Notes: generated by a model not told the origin, from the letters alone. A stretch of 64,000 bases of DNA from Methylotenera oryzisoli (GCF_004661485.1 NZ_PQVH01000006.1:124001-188000); one strand, 5' to 3'; numbered from the stretch's first letter, positions 8,607 through 18,438 are shown. A program made the numbers and translations.

Positions 8607-9296
8607 TTAAAAAGCAAACTTGGTGGCCTGTGGCGCGTTTTCCTGCACTGGCAAGCAGGTTTCAAAAATCGTTTCATGACGGAATGACGCTTCGCTGACA
8701 CGCTCAGTCACCGTGGCTTCCATAATTGGTGCATCGCCCACGACCGCAAATAAACGGCCACCAACGTTTAACATTTTTTCTGCAGCAATCGGACGTAGCG
8801 GCAATGAACCTGCAAACACGATGACATCGTAAGGTGCAGCTGCAGCAAAGCCATTCACGCCATCGCCTACGTACAGCGTAGCGTTATGAATACCCTGCGC
8901 CTGCAAACGATATTGCGCGGTATTAGATAGCGCTGGGTAAATTTCAACCGCATGTACATGCTGTGCCAAAGTGGCCAACAGTGCAGCCAGATAGCCACTG
9001 CCGGTACCGATTAGCAATACTTTATCGGTCTTTTTAATATTAAGCGCTTGCAGAATACGGCCTTCCAGCTTAGGGGACAACATGGTTTGGCCTTCACCAA
9101 TAGGCAACTCTACATCTGCAAATGCCAAGCCCACCTGAGACTCTGCAACAAACTTTTCACGCGGCACAGCATCTAGCACCGATAACACTACTGGGTCTAG
9201 TACCTCCCAAGTGCGAATTTGCTGCTCAATCATGTTAAATCTGGCTTCACCGATATTAAATTGAGCGCTTTCTACTGTTTTTGCTGTTTGTGTCAT
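8607..9296 (-). CDS. pcm: Protein-L-isoaspartate O-methyltransferase-family protein
   Basis: 229 aa Rossmann methyltransferase. The N-terminus has the family entry FNMIEQQIRTWEVLDPVV, then the SAM-binding loop VLLIGTGSGYLAALLA and the acidic end of strand 2 (VHAVEIYP). Betaproteobacterial genomes often carry this pcm variant directly before tolC, as here. The conserved substrate loop (EGQTMLSPKLEGRILQAL) has methionine and serine where canonical PIMT has ISQP, so isoaspartate repair activity is likely but not certain. Confidence 0.85.
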   Translation of the reverse strand: MTQTAKTVESAQFNIGEARFNMIEQQIRTWEVLDPVVLSVLDAVPREKFVAESQVGLAFADVELPIGEGQTMLSPKLEGRILQALNIKKTDKVLLIGTGSGYLAALLATLAQHVHAVEIYPALSNTAQYRLQAQGIHNATLYVGDGVNGFAAAAPYDVIVFAGSLPLRPIAAEKMLNVGGRLFAVVGDAPIMEATVTERVSEASFRHETIFETCLPVQENAPQATKFAF

Positions 9297-9406
9297 GTTG
9301 ATTACTCTAAATGGGTTTTATTTAATGTTAATTATAACGCAAGTGCTTATTGGCTAAGGTACTTTTACGCTAAACCATACCGCCATCTAGGCTGGCAAGC
9401 CTCATG

Positions 9407-10780
9407 CTAACTGATGCCGTACTGGCTCAACTTATACCATAAGGAGCGTTCGCTAATTTCCAGCACTTTAGCTGCCTTGCTTTTGTTGCCATTGGTCTGC
9501 GCCAGTGCTTGGGCGATAAGCTGCCGCTCTAACTGCTCCACTGCATTTGGCAAGCATAGCGGGTTGTGCTTTGCTTCGGCAGTATCTGCATCATGACCTA
9601 ACGCGGTGGCGACCATGAACTCACTGGTGCTATTGAGCATTTCAGCCGGCAAATGTTGTGGCTGTATCTGCCGATTGCCGCTGATGATTGCCGCGCGCTC
9701 CAATACATTTTCCAACTCGCGCACATTGCCCGGCCAGTCATACTGCATGAGCACCTGCACGGCTTGCGCTGAGATCTCTACGCGACGCTTAGCCAAAAAG
9801 TGCGTTGCCAGCAGCTCAATATCCGACTTACGTGCTTTAAGCGCAGGCAGATCGATACGGAATACATTTAAACGGTAATATAGGTCTTCACGCAGCTTGC
9901 CGTCTTTTATCGCATCACGCGGGTTGCGATTAGTCGCCGCCACCACGCGAATATCCACAGCAATCGGGCGATTACCACCCAAACGCTCAATCACATTTTC
10001 TTGCAGCGCACGCAGCAGCTTGGCTTGTAGCTGCATCGGCATTTCTGTCACTTCGTCCAGAAACAAAGTGCCGCCATCAGCCAACTCAAACTTACCGACC
10101 CGCTCTTTCACTGCACCGGTAAACGCGCCCTTTTCATGCCCGAACAGCTCTGACTCCAGCATTTCATGCGGAATCGCCGCACAGTTCACTGCAACAAACA
10201 AAGCATTGCTACGTGGGGAAGCGGCATGAATCGCACGCGCCACCAGCTCCTTGCCTGTGCCTGTATCACCCGCTACCAGCACTGTTGCCTTTTCGGGCGC
10301 TACCTGACGGATAGATTCAGCCAGATGCTGCATCGCGGGGCTATTGCCAATCAAACCGGTACCGACTGCTTTATCTTCACGCAGGAATCTATTCTCAACC
10401 ACCAAGCGTGAAAAGGATAAGGCACGCTTAATCGCAAGCTCTAGCTCGGTTAAATCAAACGGGCGCAGAATGTAATCTGACGCGCCATTTTTCATGGCGT
10501 CTATCGCCGAGCTGATCTCACCTTGTGCCGTCACGATAATCACAGGCAACTCAGTGTCGTTTTTACGCACCTCTTTCAGGAGCTGTAAGCCATCCATACG
10601 CGGCATGTGTAAATCTGTAACCACGCAATCCACTTTTTGCGTATTAATCACATCTAGCGCTTCGCGCCCATCTTTGGCAGTCAGTGGCTGATAACCAGCC
10701 TGACGCAGGCTAATCTCTAGCAAGCGCAGCATGCTAGGCTCATCATCCACGGCTAATATGTATTTGGTACTGTCTGACAT
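9407..10780 (-). CDS. Sigma-54-dependent NtrC/AtoC-type response regulator
   Basis: 457 aa with three domains. The receiver (1-120) has acidic residues D12/D13, phospho-acceptor D56 in VVTDLHMPRMDG and the usual lysine region. The central AAA+ domain has Walker A GDTGTGKE, the sigma-54 contact loop GAFTGA and Walker B GGTLFLDEV. A C-terminal Fis-type helix-turn-helix ends NKSKAAKVLEISERSLWYKL. It activates sigma-54 promoters when phosphorylated by the kinase encoded 26 bases upstream. Likely targets are the divergent porin and binding-protein genes, by position only. Confidence 0.93.
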   Translation of the reverse strand: MSDSTKYILAVDDEPSMLRLLEISLRQAGYQPLTAKDGREALDVINTQKVDCVVTDLHMPRMDGLQLLKEVRKNDTELPVIIVTAQGEISSAIDAMKNGASDYILRPFDLTELELAIKRALSFSRLVVENRFLREDKAVGTGLIGNSPAMQHLAESIRQVAPEKATVLVAGDTGTGKELVARAIHAASPRSNALFVAVNCAAIPHEMLESELFGHEKGAFTGAVKERVGKFELADGGTLFLDEVTEMPMQLQAKLLRALQENVIERLGGNRPIAVDIRVVAATNRNPRDAIKDGKLREDLYYRLNVFRIDLPALKARKSDIELLATHFLAKRRVEISAQAVQVLMQYDWPGNVRELENVLERAAIISGNRQIQPQHLPAEMLNSTSEFMVATALGHDADTAEAKHNPLCLPNAVEQLERQLIAQALAQTNGNKSKAAKVLEISERSLWYKLSQYGIS

Positions 10781-10806
10781 AATCTCACTTTGCCATTTTA
10801 CTTTTC

Positions 10807-12573
10807 TTATGACGCCGCATCTTGCAGCAACTGTCGTTTCGGTAGTTCAATTCTAAAGTCTGCACCACTGCTACCCAATGTACTTTTCTCAACGGCCAAC
10901 GTTCCGAAGTGAGCAGTTACTATCTGTTTAGATACCGCCAAACCTAAACCGATACCGCCTGGCCGCTGCGTAAAGAACGGGTCAAATATCTGTTCTTTTT
11001 GTGCGTCAGTGACGCCTGCCCCATTATCCGCCACGCTAATGACGACATGGTCTGGTGCATCAATAATAGACGCTACCACCTTGCCACCGGCTGGCAGTAC
11101 CTGAATCGCATTTAATAGCAAATTCAGCAATACCTGTGTCATCTGCTCGGCATCGCACTCGACCAACACACGGCTTATAGCCTCAGTTGCTGAGGACTGA
11201 GGCAACACCACCGCTAGATTAACATCCTTTTTATTGGCCTGCATACGCAGCATTGCCACCGCATGCTCCACCATCGGCACCAAGTCATGCACAGCAAACT
11301 CCGGTGGACGTGGACGCGCAGAATCCACTAACGTAGACACCAATTTATTTAAACGTTCAGTTTCCATATTGATAAACGCCACCACCTCTTGCCCTTCTGG
11401 GCTCAGTTTTTTTTCACGCGCCAACACTTGGGCTGATGAGCGTAATATGCCGAGCGGTGTTCTGATTTCGTGGCTCATCGCTGCCGCCATTTCACCTGCC
11501 ACCGCCAGTTTGGCTGCGCGGGTCAGGTTTTCTTTAGACAAAGTTAAGTCATCCATCATTTTGCTAAACGCGCTGGACAATGCGCGTACCTCTGTCGGCC
11601 CATCCACTTTGGGTGGTGCTCCGTTGGTAGATCGCATAAAGTGATTGGCGTAATCTGTCAGCCTAGCCAACGGTCGCGTAATGCGTGCCGACAATGGTGC
11701 TGCAAAGGTGGCGGCCGTTAAGCCGGTAATAATCAAGAGCAGAATAAACATATAGCCCATGCGATGCACTGGCGCCATTACCACAGAGCGATATTGTGCA
11801 ATTGACACAACCCAGTTAAATATCGGCGGCTCGGCAGTAGGCTGCAAGACAGAGTCGACAGAAATATCATGGGCCGCCACGATTTTTTTCCAGTGCTGTG
11901 TTTCTGCCAGCACGCGCGTAGCTGGATGTGGGTCATCCGGATTAATCAAGGCAGCCGCACTCCCCTGATTAGCCGTGCTTTCTAAAATTCTGGTGACCGC
12001 ACTCCAATCAAAAACCACCCATAAAGTGCCCACTTTATGTTGATTGGCATCCAAAATGTCACTGGCCATGCGCAACTTGTGCTGCTGCAGCTGATACAAA
12101 CGCACAACACGATTTGCAAATGAAATTTGCAGCCATAACGGCACACTGGCATCTGGTTTACCAATATCCGCTGGCTGGCTGGAAGCCACGATCACATTGT
12201 GATTATTAACTACATAAATAGACTGGTATACCCCGTGATAAGTTACTTTCAGCTCATTGAGAAAGTTAGATAAGCGCTTGTCAAAGTCGCCAATCACGAC
12301 TTCATCCATGATTTCCAGGCGGCTCCAGGAGGCAAGATTCTGCAACCGCTCAAACATCATGTTATCCACCTGACGCGCGGCTGCATTGGCGCGTGTTTGC
12401 ATATCGCGCGCGATTTCCTCCCTCAATACGGTGCGCGCTTCGTAGAAGGTAAGCAGTGTCACTATCAGCATCGGCAGTAATGCCGTCATCAAGAAACCCA
12501 GCAAGAGCAGTTTCTTTACTGGCATTGATTTTACGGTGGATAGATTCAAAATATTTAGCCTGTGCTTAAGCAC
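10807..12573 (-). CDS. Membrane sensor histidine kinase
   Basis: 588 aa from a GTG at 12573; an in-frame ATG at 12525 is an alternative start and neither has a strong ribosome site. The order is: N-terminal membrane helix, about 240-residue periplasmic double-Cache-like sensor, second helix (near residues 270-295), HAMP, HisKA with the phosphorylated histidine in MSHEIRTPLG, and HATPase with N box LNLLLNAIQVL and G boxes DNGAGV and GIGLGLAVSKQ. It forms a two-component pair with the sigma-54 regulator downstream. Cache sensors often bind small organic ligands; the signal is unknown. Confidence 0.92.
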   Translation of the reverse strand: MLKHRLNILNLSTVKSMPVKKLLLLGFLMTALLPMLIVTLLTFYEARTVLREEIARDMQTRANAAARQVDNMMFERLQNLASWSRLEIMDEVVIGDFDKRLSNFLNELKVTYHGVYQSIYVVNNHNVIVASSQPADIGKPDASVPLWLQISFANRVVRLYQLQQHKLRMASDILDANQHKVGTLWVVFDWSAVTRILESTANQGSAAALINPDDPHPATRVLAETQHWKKIVAAHDISVDSVLQPTAEPPIFNWVVSIAQYRSVVMAPVHRMGYMFILLLIITGLTAATFAAPLSARITRPLARLTDYANHFMRSTNGAPPKVDGPTEVRALSSAFSKMMDDLTLSKENLTRAAKLAVAGEMAAAMSHEIRTPLGILRSSAQVLAREKKLSPEGQEVVAFINMETERLNKLVSTLVDSARPRPPEFAVHDLVPMVEHAVAMLRMQANKKDVNLAVVLPQSSATEAISRVLVECDAEQMTQVLLNLLLNAIQVLPAGGKVVASIIDAPDHVVISVADNGAGVTDAQKEQIFDPFFTQRPGGIGLGLAVSKQIVTAHFGTLAVEKSTLGSSGADFRIELPKRQLLQDAAS

Positions 12574-12711
12574 CTATAATTCATGCAGTACCGGATTAAC
12601 AGGATTGCGCCTCCGTTGACCTGCCGCAACGCTTTGCGATAGATATCGAATATAATTCGCCTATGCATTTAATTTCAAAAATTATCGCTGATTTTAAAGC
12701 TTGGAGCTTCC

Positions 12712-13722
12712 ATGCGTCTCATCAATAAATTCCGTATCAGCAGTGTAGCCGTGCTACTGCTGCTGTGCAAGATTACCTATGCCGAGGAAGCCTCCGACCT
12801 GCAAAAAGGCGTGCTGGATGGCTTCAGGCTAGGCGGCTACACCAGCGCAGGCATTACAGTGCCGCGTGAATCAGAAGCAAGCGCCGCCATTAACGAAATC
12901 AGCCTGATTTTGACTTGGGAGGGCGAAAGCCGCCTCAGGTTTTTTAGTGAACTAGAATTAGAAAAACCGCTTACTTGGGATGATGATAACAAGTTCCACA
13001 GCAAACAAAGCAATATTGATTTAGAGCGCTTTTATCTAGATTACAACCTGTCAGACAATATCAACCTGCGCGGCGGGCGCTTCCTCACGCCTACTGGCCG
13101 CTGGAACCAGCTACACGCCTCTCCATTGGTATGGACAAGCTCACGCCCCATTGCAACTAGCAGACTCTTTCCAACAGCAATTAACGGGGTCATGACCTTT
13201 GGCGCAATTTCGCTAGATAAAAGCGCGCTTGAGTACTCAATATACATAGAGACACTCAAAGACCAAGATGTCAGCAAGGACGAGCTAAACTTCAAAAACA
13301 CTAAGGGTGCGCGTATTGCGTTTGGCCAACAGGCCAATATAGGCGTGAACTTAATGTCGTTTGAAGAAAAAAACACCACTAGCGCTCGTTACCATATGCT
13401 GGGGCTAGACTTCCTTACGCACTATCGCGACATTGAAATATTAGGTGAGGCATTCCAGCGCTGGGATGCACATAACAACAGCAGCGGCTATGGTGCCTAT
13501 CTGCAAACCGCCATCCCGTTACCTATCGGTACCAACTGGTATGGCATTACACGTGTTGAAACCTTCCAGCGCCCTGACGAAGGGCATCAGCAACGCTGGT
13601 TACTAGGCGCCACTTGGCGCATTAAGCCCGCCCAGTTATTAAAGCTGGAATTTACCGGCGGCAGTGGCGACCAGCCTGAGTCACCGCGCGGCTTTTTAGC
13701 TTCATTTGCGGTGCTGTTCTAA
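12712..13722 (+). CDS. Porin-like outer-membrane beta-barrel protein
   Basis: 336 aa with a signal peptide cleaved near TYAEE. The mature part has alternating polar/hydrophobic strands and ends in ASFAVLF, the terminal-Phe signature of outer-membrane barrels. The text LRGGRFLTPTGRWNQLHASPL resembles short porins of phosphate- or nitrate-type loci. A ribosome site TTGGAG lies 6 bases before the ATG. Its stop overlaps the next gene's start (TAATG), so the two proteins are co-expressed. It is divergent from the two-component kinase. Confidence 0.7.
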   Translation: MRLINKFRISSVAVLLLLCKITYAEEASDLQKGVLDGFRLGGYTSAGITVPRESEASAAINEISLILTWEGESRLRFFSELELEKPLTWDDDNKFHSKQSNIDLERFYLDYNLSDNINLRGGRFLTPTGRWNQLHASPLVWTSSRPIATSRLFPTAINGVMTFGAISLDKSALEYSIYIETLKDQDVSKDELNFKNTKGARIAFGQQANIGVNLMSFEEKNTTSARYHMLGLDFLTHYRDIEILGEAFQRWDAHNNSSGYGAYLQTAIPLPIGTNWYGITRVETFQRPDEGHQQRWLLGATWRIKPAQLLKLEFTGGSGDQPESPRGFLASFAVLF

Positions 13723-14201
13723 TGCGCTTACTGATTGCAATCTTGCTAGTAACAAGCAGCCTGTGCCTGCCTGCGCCTAGCTATGCCGCAGATAAAACCG
13801 TGATTGCGGTGATTGTAGCCAACGACAATCCCATCAAAAGCATTGCGGTGGGCGAGCTTAAACTCATTTACTGGCGCAAAAAAACTTACTGGTCACATGG
13901 CCAGCGCATTCACCCCATTAACCTGCCACCTGACAACCCGCTTAGACTGCACTTCTCCAATAGCATTTTAGGCAGTTTGCCTAATACACAAAGCGACTAC
14001 TGGAACGGTTTATATTTCCACGGCGTATCACCGCCCCATGTACTATATTCGGACGAAGCCGCCATCCGCTACGTGCAGGAAACAGCAGGCAGTATTGCCT
14101 ATGTAGACGCCTGCAAACTGGATAATCGCGTTAAAGCCGTGTTATGGATCCTGCCTAACGGTGAAACCAGTACCGACGCCGCTGTACTTAAATGCAATTA
14201 A
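13722..14201 (+). CDS. Small periplasmic phosphate-binding-like protein
   Basis: 159 aa with signal peptide (cleavage near SYAADK). The mature protein resembles one lobe of PstS-like substrate-binding proteins: VIVANDNPIKSIAVGELKLIYWRKKTYW matches the usual entry of these half-length PBP-like proteins, and GSIAYVD is the return motif. Too short for a full two-lobe binding protein, so it may be a ligand-sensing accessory of the neighbouring histidine kinase rather than an ABC-transporter part; no ABC genes are near. It overlaps the porin gene by one base. Confidence 0.7.
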   Translation: MRLLIAILLVTSSLCLPAPSYAADKTVIAVIVANDNPIKSIAVGELKLIYWRKKTYWSHGQRIHPINLPPDNPLRLHFSNSILGSLPNTQSDYWNGLYFHGVSPPHVLYSDEAAIRYVQETAGSIAYVDACKLDNRVKAVLWILPNGETSTDAAVLKCN

Positions 14202-14747
14202 GTGACGCTTTCTCAGCTTCTATCATCTTTAAATAGCGCCTGCCTGGTTAATAAAACTTACAGCAACTCTGCGCATTGCCGCAAACATGGCAATCCACGG
14301 CCGTTCAAATTAAACGCCGGCTGAATTCTGCTAAAAATAAACGCATCGGCGGCACCAACCAATAAATCCAATGTCAAAAATTCTGTAAGGTGCCAGCACG
14401 GCACGAGCAGTAACTGATTGTTATCTCAGGGATTATTAATTTACTGTACCAAGCTTAATTGCACCTCCTTAATTTAAGTGCAATATTTGCATGGTGTAAA
14501 TTTATAAGTCTCAATGTTACATACCATTTTTGCATACACCTTGCTTGGTGGACGCAGGTATAGATGGTATGAATATATGATTGAAAGGGCTAAGCACCCA
14601 TTTTATTAACAAATATAAGTTATTGATTATTAAATACATAGTCAATTATTTAACAAAAGTGATTGATACCAATCCTCACCTCAAGACAATACATCGGCAT
14701 GCTAATTGCCTTAGCTTATATATGATTAATTGAAGGTGAACGACAAC
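14202..14747. other. Intergenic region with inverted repeats, no confident gene
   Basis: About 546 bases upstream of the hemolysin-like cluster. The inverted repeat TTGCAC (near 14459) / GTGCAA (near 14479) could be an operator or hairpin. A second pair, TACCAT (near 14521) and ATGGTA (near 14566), is more widely spaced. On the minus strand a 55-codon open frame (14258-14425) has coding-like composition but no ATG and no ribosome site; it may be a gene remnant. The cluster promoter must lie here but was not resolved. Confidence 0.5.
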
Positions 14748-15392
14748 ATGCTGAGCCTAAGTTTTGATGCAAGTCCATTATTTTTTAATGCAGAAGCTGC
14801 GTATAAAACCCGCCCTTTTGCTGCAGCCAAACGCCACCTTGCTAGCGATATCAAGGCTGCTAGCGTTGAGCTAGGGGCGCCTGATCGCCGTGAGGTTGAA
14901 CAATTTATTCATGATGTATTCGCTCACACCTATGGTGCTGATATACAGCACTTTATGCCGCAGCTCATTAGCTTGCGCGGGGAGAATAACCAGTTAGTGG
15001 CGGCATTTGGTATGCGCAAAGCAGATGCAGAACCCTTGTTCTTAGAGCGCTATTTGGATGCGCCAATTGAAACAGTGATGTCTAATCACTTTAACCGTGC
15101 AATTACACGCCAGCAAATTACTGAAATTGGTAATTTAGCGGTGTCTAATCCCCGCAATGCCGGCGTTTTAATTGCGCATGTCATCCAATACAGCTTAGAT
15201 AATAACGTTGAGTGGTGCGTAGCCACCGCCCACCATAGCCTACAAAATGGGCTCATTAAAGGCGGGCGCGATGTTTACGCACTACAAGGTGCGGACAAAT
15301 CACGCCTCACAGCAGCAGAACAAAGCGCATGGGGGCGCTATTACGACAACTCACCACAAGTGGTGGCGGTAAGAGGTATAGCTCAGCTATAA
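14748..15392 (+). CDS. Thermostable-hemolysin family protein (GNAT-like)
   Basis: 214 aa from the ATG at 14748, chosen because GAAGGTG lies 9 bases before it (a TTG at 14730 would precede that site). It fits the T_hemolysin family (PF12261), whose fold is acyltransferase-like: AFGMRKADAEPLFLERYLD and EIGNLAVSNPRNAGVLIAHV are typical. The name comes from a Vibrio protein; here the operon with an acyl-activating ligase suggests transfer of an acyl group rather than haemolysis. First of four tightly packed genes. Confidence 0.8.
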   Translation: MLSLSFDASPLFFNAEAAYKTRPFAAAKRHLASDIKAASVELGAPDRREVEQFIHDVFAHTYGADIQHFMPQLISLRGENNQLVAAFGMRKADAEPLFLERYLDAPIETVMSNHFNRAITRQQITEIGNLAVSNPRNAGVLIAHVIQYSLDNNVEWCVATAHHSLQNGLIKGGRDVYALQGADKSRLTAAEQSAWGRYYDNSPQVVAVRGIAQL

Positions 15393-15397
15393 GTGCG

Positions 15398-16897
15398 ATG
15401 CAGCAAAATATAATGATCAGTGCTATCGCAAACCATGCAGAGCAGCATGGCGATAAAATCGCGCTGCGTGGCAAAGATAGCCAGCTCACCTATGCTGAAC
15501 TGCAAGCTGAGATTCAAGCACAGCAACACATGTGGAATGGCTTAGGCCGGCAAGAACAACCCACCATTGCGTTGGCGTTAGACAACCATCCGGCCTGGGT
15601 GGTACTGGATTTGGCTGCACTAGCGAGTAACATCCCGCTTATTCCATTACCGTTCTTTTTTTCAAACACACAATGGCTGCATGCGATTACAGATGCCGGT
15701 GTGGATATCGTGATCACCGACCATCCAGAATTGTTTGAGCCCTTACTGGCAAATAACATTGCCAATCAGACACAGTGGACAGTGGCGGGAAAGACGCTCA
15801 CGCAATTTGCATTAAAATCTCCAGCAAAGGCTGTGTTACCTGCTCACACTGCCAAAATCACCTACACCTCTGGCTCCACAGGCACCCCTAAAGGTGTATG
15901 CCTCAGTGCAGACAATATGATTAATGTAGCAACCTCTATTGCCGAGGCTACAGAACTAACCTCAAACGATATTCATTTAAACGTGCTGCCACTGGCTACC
16001 TTATTAGAAAATGTGGCGGGCGTTTACGCGCCATTGCTTGCCGGTGCCTGCTGCGTATTGCTGCCTGGCAGCGACATCGGCCTAACGCGCGCCACTGGGC
16101 TGGATATTCAAAAACTGCTCAATGCACTTGCACAAACGCAAGCATCCACGGCGATTTTTACCCCAGAGTTACTCAATGCCTTGGTGCATCAAATAGAAGC
16201 AGGCGATCAGCTCCCTGGCAGCTTACGCTTTTTAGCGGTAGGCGGCGCATCCGTGTCGCCAGCACTACTTAAGCGCGCACAGCAAGCCTCTATATCGGTT
16301 TACGAAGGCTATGGCCTTTCTGAATGCGCGTCCGTGGTAGCGCTCAATACCCCAGCATTGAATAAAATTGGCACGGTGGGTATGGTGTTGCCACACCTGA
16401 ACGTGAGCTTTACAGACGAACATGAAATTGTGGTGAGCGGCAATGCCTACTTAGGCTACGTAGGGCAAACCGCCACATCATCTCCACAGCTTTACACTGG
16501 AGATATTGGCTATATTGATGCAGATGGCTATTTGGTAATTTCTGGCCGCAAGAAAAACATATTTATCACCTCATTCGGGCGTAATGTATCCCCAGAGTGG
16601 GTAGAGCGTGAGCTAACCATTTCGCCAGGCATTGCACAAGCCGCCTTGTTTGGCGAAGCAAAGCCATGGAACACTGCGATTATCGTCCCCGGAAAAAATA
16701 GCACGACAGAACAGATTAAAGCCACGATACAAAGCATCAATCATGGCCTGCCAGACTACGCCAGAATCACGCAATGGCTGCCTGCCGATGAACCGTTTAC
16801 ACTAAACAACCAACAGCTTACGGCCAACGGCAGAAACCGCAGAGACGTCATTTGGCAACATTACCAGCAAAAAATTAATGCGCTTTACGAAAGATAA
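15398..16897 (+). CDS. AMP-dependent acyl-CoA synthetase/ligase
   Basis: 499 aa from the ATG at 15398, 5 bases after the preceding stop; an earlier ATG at 15329 lies inside the hemolysin-like gene and is less likely. ANL-superfamily motifs are clear: P-loop YTSGSTGTPKGV (about residue 156), YGLSECASV, and the hinge YTGDIGYIDADGYLVISGRKK. It activates a carboxylic acid, most likely a fatty acid, as acyl-adenylate. The C-terminal domain is somewhat short and lacks an obvious catalytic lysine motif beyond NGRNRRDVI, so the final acceptor (CoA or a protein) is uncertain. Confidence 0.88.
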   Translation: MQQNIMISAIANHAEQHGDKIALRGKDSQLTYAELQAEIQAQQHMWNGLGRQEQPTIALALDNHPAWVVLDLAALASNIPLIPLPFFFSNTQWLHAITDAGVDIVITDHPELFEPLLANNIANQTQWTVAGKTLTQFALKSPAKAVLPAHTAKITYTSGSTGTPKGVCLSADNMINVATSIAEATELTSNDIHLNVLPLATLLENVAGVYAPLLAGACCVLLPGSDIGLTRATGLDIQKLLNALAQTQASTAIFTPELLNALVHQIEAGDQLPGSLRFLAVGGASVSPALLKRAQQASISVYEGYGLSECASVVALNTPALNKIGTVGMVLPHLNVSFTDEHEIVVSGNAYLGYVGQTATSSPQLYTGDIGYIDADGYLVISGRKKNIFITSFGRNVSPEWVERELTISPGIAQAALFGEAKPWNTAIIVPGKNSTTEQIKATIQSINHGLPDYARITQWLPADEPFTLNNQQLTANGRNRRDVIWQHYQQKINALYER

Positions 16898-17580
16898 TGC
16901 ATATGAACTTTTACCAAAGATTACTACAGGCCACTGAAAAAGAACGCAATGAACTACTCAGCCTGCCGCTTATTACCAAAGGCGCCACCGGCAAGATTTC
17001 ACGCGAAACTTATGTGGGGTTTTTAACCCAGGCTTACCACCATGTGAAGCACACCACACCATTGCTCATGGCATGTGGCGGCCGCCTGCCAGCACATTAT
17101 GAATGGCTGCGCACAGCCATCGGTGAGTACATTGAAGAAGAAATGGGGCATCAGGAATGGGTGCTCAATGACATTGAAGCATGCGGCGGCGATAAAGAAG
17201 CTGTGCGCCACAGCACAACAGCGAGCCACAGTGCCAGTTTCGCCACTGAAGTCATGGTAGCGTATGCTTACGACATGATTAACCGCGTGAACCCAGTTGG
17301 CTTTTTTGGCATGGTACTGGTACTAGAGGGAACTAGCACCGCAGTTGCCACGCACGCAGGTGAAGCGCTGATGCAATCATTAAACCTGCCGAAAAAAGCC
17401 TTTAGCTACCTGCTCTCCCATGGCTCGCTTGATATCAGCCACGTTTCTTTTTACGAGAGCTTAATGAACCAAATTACCAATGCTGACGACCAAGCACTAC
17501 TGATTCACAGTGCAAAAACATTTTATAGATTGTATGGCAATATATTCCGTACAATAGAAGCCGAATACATGCAAGATTGA
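16897..17580 (+). CDS. Haem-oxygenase-like diiron protein (TenA/UndA-type)
   Basis: 227 aa, all-helical. The candidate metal ligands of haem-oxygenase-like diiron oxidases are visible: EYIEEEMGHQEW supplies Glu and His, and SLDISHVSFYESL supplies Asp and His; a further His lies in QAYHHVKHTTP. Relatives include UndA, which decarboxylates fatty acids to alkenes, and N-oxygenases. Start overlaps the ligase stop by one base. In this operon it probably oxidises the activated acid or an amine-linked product; the exact reaction is not readable. Confidence 0.75.
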   Translation: MHMNFYQRLLQATEKERNELLSLPLITKGATGKISRETYVGFLTQAYHHVKHTTPLLMACGGRLPAHYEWLRTAIGEYIEEEMGHQEWVLNDIEACGGDKEAVRHSTTASHSASFATEVMVAYAYDMINRVNPVGFFGMVLVLEGTSTAVATHAGEALMQSLNLPKKAFSYLLSHGSLDISHVSFYESLMNQITNADDQALLIHSAKTFYRLYGNIFRTIEAEYMQD

Positions 17581-17591
17581 ATAGGATCCCT

Positions 17592-18392
17592 ATGCAACTA
17601 AAAAACAAATGCATTCTACTCACTGGCGCCACTGGCGGCATAGGCAAACATCTGGCACTCATGCTGGCACGCAAAGGCGCCAACATGATTTTAGTCGGGC
17701 GCGATAGCAATAAACTTGCGGCATTAAGCCAACAAATTCAAGACAAAGGTGGCAAGGCCAAAACCATTATTGCCGACCTTCAAGCCGCAGGCAGCGTGCA
17801 ACAAGTGGCCCAACAAGCATTGCAATTATTTGATGGCATAGATGTGCTGATCAACAATGCGGCGATTCTCGATTTTATTCAATTTGAAGACCAAAGCCCT
17901 GAGCGCATAGCGCAAATGGTACACACCAACGTCACCGCGCCGATTCAACTAACCAACGCGCTGTTACCGCACTTTAAATCGAACAATCAAGGTCAGCTGG
18001 TGATGATAGGCTCGATTTTGGGATCATTGGGCTTTCCGCACTATGCTACTTACTGTGCTACCAAATTTGCAATACACGGCTTTTCACAAGCCTTACGCCG
18101 CGAGCTGTGCGATACCAATATTAGCGTTACCTACATTGCCCCGCGTGGGGTCAACACACCGATGAACGATGCAGCAACACTAGCGATGCTGGCTAAAACC
18201 GGCGGCAATATTGATGACCCGGAAAAAGTGGCACAAATGATTGTGAAAGCAATTGAACATCAAAAACAGGAAGTATTTATTGGTCAGCCAGAAACGTTCT
18301 TCGCCTGGCTCAATGGTGTACTACCCAGCGCTGTTAACCTAGGCCTGAAAAAACAGGCAAGACTGGCGCGTGAGTTTGTGACAAAAAAATAA
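17592..18392 (+). CDS. Short-chain dehydrogenase/reductase
   Basis: 266 aa from the ATG at 17592 with AGGA 6 bases upstream; a TTG at 17577 inside the previous gene is less likely. Classical SDR marks: TGATGGIGKHLA nucleotide loop, NNAAI, and the catalytic Ser...YxxxK set (GSILGSLGFPHYATYCATK). It uses NAD(P)H to reduce a ketone or oxidise an alcohol. Fourth and last gene of the cluster, 11 bases after the diiron protein. Confidence 0.9.
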   Translation: MQLKNKCILLTGATGGIGKHLALMLARKGANMILVGRDSNKLAALSQQIQDKGGKAKTIIADLQAAGSVQQVAQQALQLFDGIDVLINNAAILDFIQFEDQSPERIAQMVHTNVTAPIQLTNALLPHFKSNNQGQLVMIGSILGSLGFPHYATYCATKFAIHGFSQALRRELCDTNISVTYIAPRGVNTPMNDAATLAMLAKTGGNIDDPEKVAQMIVKAIEHQKQEVFIGQPETFFAWLNGVLPSAVNLGLKKQARLAREFVTKK

Positions 18393-18438
18393 TGCAGGGC
18401 TAGATTGCAATGCGCGACGGCAGATTAAAGATAAAGGC

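Noticed and set aside
12574-12711. A sigma-54 promoter before the porin gene
   Set aside because: No GG-N10-GC core was found; a TATAAT at 12651 lacks a usable -35.
14258-14425. A 55-codon minus-strand gene
   Set aside because: Composition is coding-like but there is no ATG and no ribosome site; kept as a possible remnant only.
14748-15392. A true haemolysin toxin
   Set aside because: The family name is historical; the operon and acyltransferase-like fold point to metabolism.
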